DNA from: Devosia indica
GTDB taxonomy: Bacteria; Pseudomonadota; Alphaproteobacteria; Rhizobiales; Devosiaceae
Assembly (NCBI RefSeq): GCF_003056405.1
Contig: NZ_PYVZ01000002.1
Coordinates: 124,001 to 188,000, forward strand
Length of the DNA: 64,000 bases
Direction: 5' to 3'
Shown in pieces: positions 34,402-41,759 of the stretch; position 1 is the first letter of the stretch, and each line of letters begins with the position of its first letter. The translations under genes and the position numbers were made by a program. The notes below the pieces were generated by a model. It saw only the letters and a list, made by a program, of their open reading frames with translations. It made no database searches and was not told where the DNA came from.

Positions 34402-35399
34402 CCTATCAGCTTCCGCAGCCTTGGCAGAATCTCTTTCGCATAGAGCCCGAGGAAACGGCTCTGGTCGGTGCCGGGGGCGTGGAACACCAGATGGTCAAAG
34501 CCGTAATCGATATAGGTCTTGATCTTGGCGACATGCTCATCGGGGTCGGAGGAGACGATCCAGCGTTTGGCGACACGCTCGATGGGGAGGGCATCGGCCA
34601 GGCGCTCCATTTCCTCGGAATCCTTGACTGAGTGCTTTTCCTCGGCAGAGAGCGAAAGAGCTGCCCAGTTGCGGGTGTCCTCAAGAGCGCGGTCGGCATC
34701 GGTGTCGAACGAGACCTTTACTTCGATCATGCGCTCGAACGGCTTCTCCTTTAGCGGGCTTTCGGCCCGGCCGGTGGCCACATTGGGCAAAAGCTGGTCG
34801 ACATAAAGTTCGGCGCCCTTGCCCGAGGTGCAGATGAAACCGTCGCCTGCGCGACCGGCATATTTGGCGTTGAGCGGGCCGCCTGCCGCGACATAGATCG
34901 GTACCGGCTCGGCCGGCTTGTCATAGATGGTGGCGTTAACGGTCTTGTAGTATTCGCCCTCGAAGCTCACCCGGTCCTCAGACCAGAGCTGGCGGATCAG
35001 CCGAACCGCTTCGCGCAGCCGGGCGGAGCGCTCCTTGAGTTCGGGCCAGTCCATGCCGGTGGCAGGCACCTCGTTGAGGCCCTCGCCAGTGCCGACGCCA
35101 AGGATGACGCGGCCGGGAAACATGGCGCCCATTGTGCCAAAGGCGTGTGCGACGACGCTGGGGTGCAGGCGAAAGGTCGGGGTGAGTACGGAGGTACCCA
35201 ATGTGATCTTTTCAGTGCGGGCCAAGACCGCGGACATCCAGCCCGGCGCGAAGGGGGCGTGTCCGTCCGTGTGCTTCCAGGGCTGGAAATGGTCAGAGAC
35301 GAAGACCGAATCGAAACCGGCCTGCTCGGCTTCAACGGCAAAGCGAAGAAGATCATTGGGTGCGAACTGTTCGGCCGAAGCCTTGTACCCGAAACGCAT
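34398..35399 (-). CDS. fgd: F420-dependent glucose-6-phosphate dehydrogenase homologue
   Basis: A 333-aa LLM-family TIM-barrel enzyme, about the length of M. tuberculosis FGD1. Near-identical stretches recalled from FGD1 are [68 protein letters not shown] and HLVFHAPG. It should oxidise glucose-6-phosphate and make F420H2. The ATG at 35399 has AGAGGG 7 nt upstream. It is the first gene of the operon fgd-cofE-binding protein-permease-ATPase, with an 18-bp palindrome 32 nt before the start. Whether the substrate is G6P or a related sugar phosphate or alcohol needs assay. Confidence 0.88.
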   Translation of the reverse strand: MRFGYKASAEQFAPNDLLRFAVEAEQAGFDSVFVSDHFQPWKHTDGHAPFAPGWMSAVLARTEKITLGTSVLTPTFRLHPSVVAHAFGTMGAMFPGRVILGVGTGEGLNEVPATGMDWPELKERSARLREAVRLIRQLWSEDRVSFEGEYYKTVNATIYDKPAEPVPIYVAAGGPLNAKYAGRAGDGFICTSGKGAELYVDQLLPNVATGRAESPLKEKPFERMIEVKVSFDTDADRALEDTRNWAALSLSAEEKHSVKDSEEMERLADALPIERVAKRWIVSSDPDEHVAKIKTYIDYGFDHLVFHAPGTDQSRFLGLYAKEILPRLRKLIG

Positions 35400-35430
35400 G
35401 GTCGTCCCTCTCGCCTGCGACAATCGATTT

Positions 35431-35448
35431 TTTGATCGTTTGGTCAAA
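35431..35448. promoter_or_regulatory. F420-locus operator, copy 2
   Basis: TTTGATCGTTTGGTCAAA is the second copy of the 18-bp dyad. Read on the minus strand it is TTTGACC-AAAC-GATCAAA, matching copy 1 (30798-30815) at 16 of 18 positions. It lies 32 nt upstream of fgd and overlaps a possible TTGACC -35 element, consistent with repression. It could also affect the divergent nucleoside hydrolase gene. Confidence 0.7.
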
Positions 35449-35449
35449 A

Positions 35450-35461
35450 ACTATCGATAGT
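35450..35461. promoter_or_regulatory. Perfect 12-bp palindrome next to operator copy 2
   Basis: ACTATCGATAGT is fully self-complementary and lies one base beyond operator copy 2, in the fgd/nucleoside hydrolase divergent promoter region. It may be a second protein-binding site or chance; no counterpart was seen near copy 1. Confidence 0.3.
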
Positions 35462-35566
35462 CAAGCCGCTTCATGCTAGAGCACCGGCGATACACTAGAA
35501 TAACAAGGGATGTAGCCTTTCCCGAATCCCGGTTCCAAAGGGGCCGGCACGAAAGCGAACGAAACG

Positions 35567-36517
35567 ATGAAAGTCATTTTTGATACCGATCCCGGCATCG
35601 ACGATGCCATGGCGCTGCTTTATCTGAGCAAGCTGCCGGAAATTGATCTGCTGGGCATTACCACGGTGGTCGGCAATGCCGACCTGGCCACGACCACCCG
35701 CAATGCGCTGTTTCTCAGGGAACGGTTCGGATTGTCAGCGCCGGTAGTGCGGGGGGCTGGCAAGACCCTGGATGGCGTGGAGAAGGCCGAGCCGGTCATT
35801 GTTCACGGCGTCAACGGTCTGGGCGAAATCGAAATTCCGGCCGTGGATGAAAGCGGGTTGGCGCCCGGCGAAGCCAGCCAGTTCATCATCGACATGCTCA
35901 AGGCCCATCCGGGCGAAGTTACCATCATTGCGGTCGGCCGCATGACCAATCTGGCCCTGGCGCTGCGCGCGGAGCCCGAAGTGGCAAAGCTTGCCAAGCA
36001 GGTGATCATCATGGGTGGCGCGTTCGGCTATCAGGGCCGCAGCGGCAATATCACCCCGGCGGCGGAAGCCAATATCCATGGCGACCCGGTGGCCGCAGAC
36101 GAGATTTTCGCGGCGGACTGGCCTGTCGTGGTGGTGGGGCTCGATGTGACCCACGACATCATTCTGGACACCGCCTATCTTGAGACATTGTCGCGCGAAG
36201 TGGGCGAGAATGGCGCCCTGCTGGCCCAGATGTGCGAGCATTATGCCCGCTTTTACAAGGAAATGATGGGGCTTTCCGGCGTGGTCGGGCATGACCTCCT
36301 GGCGGTGACCTATGCCCTTCATCCGGAATGGTTCGAAACCCGCCGCGGGCCAATCATCGTGGTGCGCGATGGGGTGGCTGTTGGCCAGACGATCCAGATG
36401 CCCGAGTCCCGCAAGGGCGGTCACCCCGATTGGGCAAATCGACCGGCCCAGACCATCTGCACAAGTGTCGATGCCGGAAAAGTTCTTGAGCATTATCGCG
36501 AAACGGTGGGGCGGTAG
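35567..36517 (+). CDS. Nucleoside hydrolase (IUNH family)
   Basis: A 316-aa cytosolic enzyme that hydrolyses the N-glycosidic bond of ribonucleosides to base and ribose. The calcium-binding signature DTDPGIDDAMAL is at residues 6-17. Other family segments are VVGNADLATTTRNAL and IIMGGAFGYQGRSGNITPAAEAN-like (split here: GGAFGYQGRSGN, ITPAAEANIHGDP). It is divergent from the fgd operon. It may work with the nucleoside/base importer and deaminase at 23.6-29.6 kb. Purine versus pyrimidine preference cannot be read with confidence. Confidence 0.88.
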   Translation: MKVIFDTDPGIDDAMALLYLSKLPEIDLLGITTVVGNADLATTTRNALFLRERFGLSAPVVRGAGKTLDGVEKAEPVIVHGVNGLGEIEIPAVDESGLAPGEASQFIIDMLKAHPGEVTIIAVGRMTNLALALRAEPEVAKLAKQVIIMGGAFGYQGRSGNITPAAEANIHGDPVAADEIFAADWPVVVVGLDVTHDIILDTAYLETLSREVGENGALLAQMCEHYARFYKEMMGLSGVVGHDLLAVTYALHPEWFETRRGPIIVVRDGVAVGQTIQMPESRKGGHPDWANRPAQTICTSVDAGKVLEHYRETVGR

Positions 36518-36539
36518 GCTCTGTCATCGATAACACTGG

Positions 36540-36564
36540 GACAGTGGGCAAAATGCCCATTGTC
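36540..36564 (+). terminator. Stem-loop after nucleoside hydrolase
   Basis: GACAGTGGGCA-AAA-TGCCCATTGTC forms an 11-bp stem with one mismatch. It lies 22 nt after the stop. There is only a short T run downstream (AATTTTG), so termination is plausible but not certain. Confidence 0.5.
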
Positions 36565-36609
36565 ACTCGATCAATTTTGCCTAGTGTTTTCCCCAATGGG
36601 GGAAAAACG

Positions 36610-37044
36610 GTGGCGGATAGAGACCGTTCAATAGGCTTCGCCGAAGGTGTTCAACGCGGCTTTGCGCTGGATGATGCCGTCTCGTTCCGGCAGTTCATGC
36701 TGGAAATCTACGACTATCGCTGCGCCGTGACAGGCAAGGCCTATGCCTCTGACGAAGCCGATCAACTTCTTGAGGTCTTCCTGTTCCAGCCGCTTGGCCA
36801 TGGCGGGCATATGGCGCCGGGCAATGCCGTTGTGGTGGACGCCGTGGTGGCGGGCCTGTTGGGCAAGGGGCATCTGCTGATCAGCGATGCCTATCGTGCC
36901 TATACCTCGCATCCCGAAATCGTCTCCGAGCCGGTGGAGGCAAGCGAGGCGCATGGGCGCAACATGGTGCTGCCGGACAATGTCTCGCTCTGGCCGCAGC
37001 CGGCCATGATCGGCTATCACCGCAGCCTGTTCCGCGCCCAATAA
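36610..37044 (+). CDS. HNH-nuclease-like protein with degenerate active site
   Basis: A protein of about 144 aa. FRQFMLEIYDYRCAVTGK and the later GNAVVVDAVVAGLLGKGHLLISDAYR follow the layout of HNH domains, where a RCxVTG strand is followed by AHI, then NG-L-L---IH-LFD-GLL. Here the expected His of AHI reads LFQ and the IHxLFD segment reads DAVVAG, so the metal-binding His/Asn set is missing. GTG at 36610 with GGGGGA upstream is my start; a frame to the ATG at 36544 overlaps the stem-loop. Probably a non-catalytic DNA-binding remnant or a repurposed fold; function unknown. Confidence 0.6.
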   Translation: MADRDRSIGFAEGVQRGFALDDAVSFRQFMLEIYDYRCAVTGKAYASDEADQLLEVFLFQPLGHGGHMAPGNAVVVDAVVAGLLGKGHLLISDAYRAYTSHPEIVSEPVEASEAHGRNMVLPDNVSLWPQPAMIGYHRSLFRAQ

Positions 37045-37130
37045 GGTCTGCGCATTGGCCTCTGCAGGCTGGATAATTCGACACGCAGCAGGCAGATTGC
37101 CGGGGTTATCGTCAGCCCTTTGGAAGCATT

Positions 37131-38102
37131 ATGCCCTTTCCCGACCTCGTTCATCCGGCCCTTGATCTTTATGAAAGCGCAGTGGATCTACCCGACGATT
37201 TCGTCGCGTTCTGGGACGCGACCCTGACACAAGCGCGGCAGGCCGGCGGGGCCGTGGAGATCGTGCCGGCGCAGACCACGCTCAAGCTGGTCGAGGTGTT
37301 CGACGTCACCTTTCCCGGCTTTGGCGGGCATCCGGTCAAAGGGTGGCTGGTCTTGCCCAAGGACCGGCAGGGCCGGCTGCCGCTGATCGCACAATATGTC
37401 GGCTATGGCGGGGGGCGGGGCTTTCCGCATGAATTGCTGCATTGGGCAGCTTCTGGATTTGCCTATTTCCGCATGGACACACGCGGGCAGGGTTCGGGCT
37501 GGAGTACCGGCGCCACGCCGGACCCGATCGGGTCGACCAGCCAGATTCCTGGGGTCATGACCAAGGGGATCCTCAATCGGGAAGACTATTATTATCGGCG
37601 GCTGTTCACCGATGGCGTGCGCGCCATCGACGCGATGGTCGGTCAGGACGTCGTTGATCCGGACCGCATCGCGGTTTGCGGCGGCTCACAGGGTGGCGGC
37701 ATTGCGCTGGCAGTGGCAGGGATCGACGCCAGGGTGAAGGCGGTGATGCCCGATGTTCCCTTTCTCTGCGATTTCCCCCGCGCCGTACGCGTGGCCGGGC
37801 GCGACCCCTATGGCGAGATTGTGCGGTTTCTGGCGCAGCACCGGGACAAGACGGACAAGGTGTTCGAGACACTTCGCTATTTCGATGGCGTCAATTTCGC
37901 CCGGCAAAGCCAGGCAGCGGCGCTGTTCTCGGTGGCGCTGATGGACGATATCTGCCCGCCATCGACCGTCTATGGGGCGTACAAGGCCTTTGCGGGCACC
38001 GACAAGTCCATCATCGATTATGAATTCAACAATCACGAGGGCGGCGGGCCGTTCCAGGATCGCCAGCAGATGGCGTGGTTGACCGAGCGCTTCGGCGTCT
38101 AG
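37131..38102 (+). CDS. Acetylxylan esterase/cephalosporin-C deacetylase family (CE7)
   Basis: A 323-aa alpha/beta hydrolase of usual CE7 length. The nucleophile motif GGSQGGG gives Ser186. DDICPPST supplies the acid near Asp272, and NNHEGGG supplies His302. The RGQGSGWSTG loop near residue 118 is also typical of CE7. It deacetylates short acetylated oligosaccharides or other acetyl esters in the cytoplasm; no signal peptide is seen. A GC-rich stem-loop (38124-38153) lies beyond the stop. Confidence 0.88.
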   Translation: MPFPDLVHPALDLYESAVDLPDDFVAFWDATLTQARQAGGAVEIVPAQTTLKLVEVFDVTFPGFGGHPVKGWLVLPKDRQGRLPLIAQYVGYGGGRGFPHELLHWAASGFAYFRMDTRGQGSGWSTGATPDPIGSTSQIPGVMTKGILNREDYYYRRLFTDGVRAIDAMVGQDVVDPDRIAVCGGSQGGGIALAVAGIDARVKAVMPDVPFLCDFPRAVRVAGRDPYGEIVRFLAQHRDKTDKVFETLRYFDGVNFARQSQAAALFSVALMDDICPPSTVYGAYKAFAGTDKSIIDYEFNNHEGGGPFQDRQQMAWLTERFGV

Positions 38103-38201
38103 CGCCTCTCAGATGTGATCGGGCGGCGCCGGAACTTCGGTTCGGTGGCGCCGTTGCAGAGCCAGCGTCATCATTCCAATGCCAACTGGAGCTGAAGACA
38201 A

Positions 38202-38693
38202 ATGGCTGAAAAGCAACTGGACGATCTGTTTTTCGATACGCTCAAGGACATCTATTTCGCCGAGCGGCACATTCTGAAGGCCTTGCCCAAGATGGCCAAG
38301 GCTGCGGTGTCGCCCGACCTCAAGGCCGGGTTCGAACAGCATCAGGCCGAAACCGAGGTGCATGTCGAACGGCTTGAAAAAGTGTTCGAACTGCTCGGCA
38401 AGAACCCGCGCGGCAAGACTTGTGATGCCATTCTCGGCATTATCGAGGAGGGCAAGGAGATCATGGACGAGTTCAAGGGCACACAGGCACTTGACGCCGG
38501 ACTGGTCTCGGCGGCGCAGGCTGTCGAGCACTACGAGATCGCCCGCTATGGCACGCTGGCGACCTGGGCCAAGCAGCTTGGCCATACCGAAGCGCTCGAG
38601 CTGTTCCTTGAAACGCTCAAGGAAGAAGAAGCAACCGACGAGAAGCTGACCAAGCTGGCCAAGAGTTCGGTGAACTTGAAGGCCGCGGCATAG
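38202..38693 (+). CDS. YciE/YciF-type ferritin-like protein (DUF892)
   Basis: A 163-aa helical protein. The N-terminus LDDLFFDTLKDIYFAERHIL and the later EGKEIMDEFKG and AAQAVEHYEIARYGTLATWA match the DUF892 four-helix ferritin-like fold. Glu and His residues in EQHQAETEVHVERLE and VEHYEIARY could bind a di-metal centre. Homologues are often stress-induced, but the biochemical role is not established. It is a single gene with its own terminator. Confidence 0.88.
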   Translation: MAEKQLDDLFFDTLKDIYFAERHILKALPKMAKAAVSPDLKAGFEQHQAETEVHVERLEKVFELLGKNPRGKTCDAILGIIEEGKEIMDEFKGTQALDAGLVSAAQAVEHYEIARYGTLATWAKQLGHTEALELFLETLKEEEATDEKLTKLAKSSVNLKAAA

Positions 38694-38703
38694 GAAAAAG
38701 AAG

Positions 38704-38726
38704 ACGGGCCCTCAGGGGCCCGTTTT
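38704..38726 (+). terminator. Rho-independent terminator after the DUF892 gene
   Basis: ACGGGCCC-TCAG-GGGCCCGT followed by TTT forms an 8-bp perfect stem with a T tract, 10 nt after the stop codon. Confidence 0.85.
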
Positions 38727-38797
38727 GTATTGTGCTTGTTGATGAGCTGGGCCCTTCGTGCTGCCACTCGACCATAGGTCTCGTGGCCTGCTTACCT

Positions 38798-38822
38798 AAA
38801 TTTGCTCCACCGGAGCAAATTT
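38798..38822. repeat. Perfect 11-bp inverted repeat
   Basis: AAATTTGCTCC-ACC-GGAGCAAATTT is a perfect stem-loop in the 216-bp gap between the DUF892 and efp genes. Ending in ATTT, it may be part of a double terminator for the convergent genes; no protein-binding role is evident. Confidence 0.5.
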
Positions 38823-38863
38823 GCCCTTGGCACGGTGCGCAGTCTCCGGGCCTGACGTTCTCA

Positions 38864-38885
38864 AAAACCTCCACTGGAGGGTTTT
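38864..38885 (-). terminator. Rho-independent terminator of efp
   Basis: On the minus strand AAAACCCTCC-AGT-GGAGGTTTT forms a stem with one bulge and a T run. It lies 25 nt beyond the efp stop codon. Confidence 0.7.
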
Positions 38886-38909
38886 GACGCCGCGCAGCGG
38901 CGCCGGACT

Positions 38910-39479
38910 TCAGTCCTTCGCACGCTCCACGTAGGAGTTGTCTTCGGTGAGGATGACGATGCGGGTGCCGGTGCCAATATGGGGCGGGACCATGACGCGC
39001 AGGCCGTTGTTCAGCACGGCCGGCTTATAGGACGAAGAAGCGGTCTGGCCCTTTACCACAGGCTCGGTCTCCACGATCTCGAACGTCAGGCGCTGCGGCA
39101 GTTCCATGGAGAGCGCAATGCCTTCATGGGTCATAAGGTGCACCTTCATGCCATCGGTGAGATAGGCCTTCTGGTCGCCGATGACCTCGTCGGAAACGGT
39201 GATCTGCTCGAAGCTGACCGGCTCCATGAAGTGGTGGCCTTCGGCATCGGAATAGAGATAGTCATATTCACGATCGTCAACGTCGGCCTTTTCGACCATT
39301 TCCACGGTGCGCCAGCGGCCAACGACCTTCACGCCGTCGGTAATGCGGCGCATGTTGACGTTGGTGATTGAATTGCCCTTGCCGGGGTGGACATTTTCCG
39401 CCGTCAGCACGACGTGCAGATTGCCGTCCTGCTCGACGACATTGCCTTTGCGCAGCGACGAGGCGATGACCTTGACCAT
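38910..39479 (-). CDS. efp: Elongation factor P
   Basis: A 189-aa three-domain EF-P that rescues ribosomes stalled at polyproline stretches. The modified-lysine loop reads VHPGKGNS, so Lys is present at the position beta-lysylated by EpmA. Domain II/III landmarks are [12 protein letters not shown] and [25 protein letters not shown]. It is divergent from epmA-epmB, the two modification enzymes, and has its own terminator. Confidence 0.96.
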   Translation of the reverse strand: MVKVIASSLRKGNVVEQDGNLHVVLTAENVHPGKGNSITNVNMRRITDGVKVVGRWRTVEMVEKADVDDREYDYLYSDAEGHHFMEPVSFEQITVSDEVIGDQKAYLTDGMKVHLMTHEGIALSMELPQRLTFEIVETEPVVKGQTASSSYKPAVLNNGLRVMVPPHIGTGTRIVILTEDNSYVERAKD

Positions 39480-39611
39480 ATTTCTTCCTTGTTCGTATCG
39501 TTGGCGCGGGCTAGAGGCAGGGTCCGTCCGGGCGCCAGAAAATGCATATGTGGTGCGCCCGATACAGTATTCCGCGCCCTTTCGCCAGACCGGACGGCAA
39601 GAAACCCATCA

Positions 39612-40661
39612 ATGACGGTATCGAACACATCGCCCTGGTGGCATCCCGACCGTCATGCCGACCGGCGGCCGGCATTGCTGGCCCGGGCGCGTATCGAGGC
39701 CAGCGTGCGCGGCTGGCTGGCCGAGCGGGACTTTCTGGTGGTCGATCCGCCAGGATTGCAGCGTTCGCCCGGCAACGAGGCGCATCTGCATGCCTTCGGC
39801 ACCGAAATGATCGGCAATGATGGGGTCGGGCGGGGCATGTATCTGCACACCTCGCCCGAATTCACCATGAAAAAGCTGCTGGCCGCCGGGGAAACCCGGA
39901 TTGCCAGTCTGCAGCACGTCTGGCGCAATCGCGAGCGGAGCGCCTTGCACCATCCCGAGTTCACCATGCTCGAATGGTACCGGTCGGGCGCCCCCTATGA
40001 GACCATTATCGCCGATACGCTGGCCATCATCCGGCTGGCGGCAGAGGTGACCGGGAGCAGGCAATTTGAATTTCGTGGCCGGCAGTGCGATCCGCTTGCA
40101 GAGGCGGAGCGGATCAGTGTCGCCGAGGCGTTCGAACGCTTTGCGGGCATCGATCTGTTGGCGACCATGGACGAGGACGGGGTGCCCGAGGATGCGGCCC
40201 TGGCCGAGCAGATGCTGAAGGTGGGCATGGCGCTGCCGGATGACCAGCGCTGGAGCTATCTGTTCACGCATGTGCTGGTGGAGAAGGTCGAGCCGGCACT
40301 GGGCAATGGGCGGGTGACGGTGCTGGACCGTTATCCGGCCTGCGAGGCGGCGCTGGCGCGGCGGGTGCCGGGGGATGCGCGGGTGTCGGAGCGGTTCGAG
40401 GTCTATGCCTCGGGCGTTGAGCTGGCCAATGGCTTTGGCGAATTGACCGATGCGGCAGAGCAGCGGGTGCGGTTCGAGGCGGAAATGGCCGAAAAGCAGC
40501 GTATCTATGGGGAACGCTACCCGATCGATGAGGACTTTCTGGCCGCGCTTGAGTTCATGCCCGAGGCCAGCGGCGTTGCCCTGGGGTTCGACCGGCTGGT
40601 GATGCTGGCCACGGGCGCGCAGCGGATCGAGGCGGTGCTGTGGGCACCGGTGGCGGAATGA
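39612..40661 (+). CDS. epmA: EF-P lysine aminoacylase EpmA (GenX/PoxA)
   Basis: A 349-aa class II lysyl-tRNA synthetase-like catalytic domain without the anticodon-binding domain. Motif 2 region: QHVWRNRERSALHHPEFTMLEWY. Motif 3 region: ASGVALGFDRLVMLATG. It attaches (R)-beta-lysine to EF-P. The ATG at 39612 gives the conserved start TSPWWHPDRHADRRP; a longer open frame covers the divergent promoter. It overlaps epmB by 4 nt. Confidence 0.94.
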   Translation: MTVSNTSPWWHPDRHADRRPALLARARIEASVRGWLAERDFLVVDPPGLQRSPGNEAHLHAFGTEMIGNDGVGRGMYLHTSPEFTMKKLLAAGETRIASLQHVWRNRERSALHHPEFTMLEWYRSGAPYETIIADTLAIIRLAAEVTGSRQFEFRGRQCDPLAEAERISVAEAFERFAGIDLLATMDEDGVPEDAALAEQMLKVGMALPDDQRWSYLFTHVLVEKVEPALGNGRVTVLDRYPACEAALARRVPGDARVSERFEVYASGVELANGFGELTDAAEQRVRFEAEMAEKQRIYGERYPIDEDFLAALEFMPEASGVALGFDRLVMLATGAQRIEAVLWAPVAE

Positions 40662-41695
40662 GCGGGGCGCTCAAGTCAGTCACGGAGCTGAAGGCCGCCA
40701 GGCTTGTTGCGCCGGATGCTGCGCTCGATGCCGTCGCCGAAAAATATGCCATCGGGATTACTCCGGCGGTGCTGGGCCTGATCGATCCGAACGATCCGGA
40801 TGATCCGATTGCGCGGCAGTTCGTGCCCACGGCGGACGAATTGACCACGACGCCGGAGGAGCGGGCCGACCCGATTGGTGATCTTGCCCATTCGCCGGTG
40901 GAAGGGATCGTGCATCGCTATCCGGATCGCGTTCTGCTCAAGGCGGTGCATGTGTGCCCGGTCTATTGCCGGTTCTGCTTTCGGCGGGAAATGGTGGGGC
41001 CGCAGGGGCTGGGGACGCTAACGGCGGCCGAGCTGGATTCGGCCATCGGCTATATCGCGGCGCATGATGAGATCTGGGAAGTGATCCTGACAGGAGGGGA
41101 TCCGCTGGTGCTGTCGCCGCGCCGGTTGCGTCACCTGATGGAGCGGCTGGCGGATATCGAGCATGTCAAAGTCGTCCGATTTCATACGCGGGTGCCGGTG
41201 GTGGAGCCGGAGCGGATCGATGATGAGATGGTTGCGGCGCTGAGGGCGAGTGGCAAGACGACTTATCTCGCGGTGCATGCCAATCATCCGCGTGAGCTGA
41301 CAGCGGCGGCGAAGACCGGGTTCGAGCGGATGCTGGCGGGCGGGATCGCGCTGATCAGCCAGAGCGTGCTGCTCAAGGGCGTCAATGACGATGTCGAGAC
41401 GCTTGCCAGCCTGATGCGCGGCTTCGTGGAAAACCGGATCAAGCCTTACTACCTGCACCACCCGGACCTGGCGCCGGGTACGGGGCATTTCAGGGTGAGC
41501 GTTGCCGAGGGGCAGGCGCTGGTGAACGCGCTGCGCGGACGGATATCGGGGCTGTGCCAGCCGGTCTATGTGCTCGACATTCCCGGCGGATATGGCAAGG
41601 CCGATATTGGGGCGACGAGCATTGTGGGTTCGGATGGGTGCTTTACCGTGCGCGACTGGCAGGGTGGGGAACACGCTTATCCGCCGATTGCATAA
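40658..41695 (+). CDS. epmB: EF-P beta-lysylation protein EpmB (lysine 2,3-aminomutase family)
   Basis: A 345-aa radical SAM enzyme. The cluster motif CPVYCRFC (C-x3-C-x2-C) is followed by RREMVGPQ. ILTGGDPLVLSPRRL and HPRELTAAAKTGFERMLAGG are typical of the KamA/EpmB family. It makes (R)-beta-lysine from L-alpha-lysine for EpmA. The start at 40658 is fixed by the ATGA overlap with epmA. Confidence 0.92.
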   Translation: MSGALKSVTELKAARLVAPDAALDAVAEKYAIGITPAVLGLIDPNDPDDPIARQFVPTADELTTTPEERADPIGDLAHSPVEGIVHRYPDRVLLKAVHVCPVYCRFCFRREMVGPQGLGTLTAAELDSAIGYIAAHDEIWEVILTGGDPLVLSPRRLRHLMERLADIEHVKVVRFHTRVPVVEPERIDDEMVAALRASGKTTYLAVHANHPRELTAAAKTGFERMLAGGIALISQSVLLKGVNDDVETLASLMRGFVENRIKPYYLHHPDLAPGTGHFRVSVAEGQALVNALRGRISGLCQPVYVLDIPGGYGKADIGATSIVGSDGCFTVRDWQGGEHAYPPIA

Positions 41696-41700
41696 AGACA

Positions 41701-41749
41701 CCCCTCATCCGCCCTTCGGGCACCTTCTCCCACAAGGGGAGAAGGGACG
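41701..41749. repeat. Hyphomicrobiales-type palindromic intergenic repeat
   Basis: Two nested hairpins, GCCCTTCGGGC and CCTTCTCCC-ACAA-GGGGAGAAGG, preceded by CCCTCATCC. The pattern is familiar from intergenic regions of many rhizobial-type genomes. It lies between convergent epmB and fabV and may also serve as a terminator. It differs in sequence from the repeat pair at 28468-28583. Confidence 0.7.
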
Positions 41750-41759
41750 GTGAGTACGC

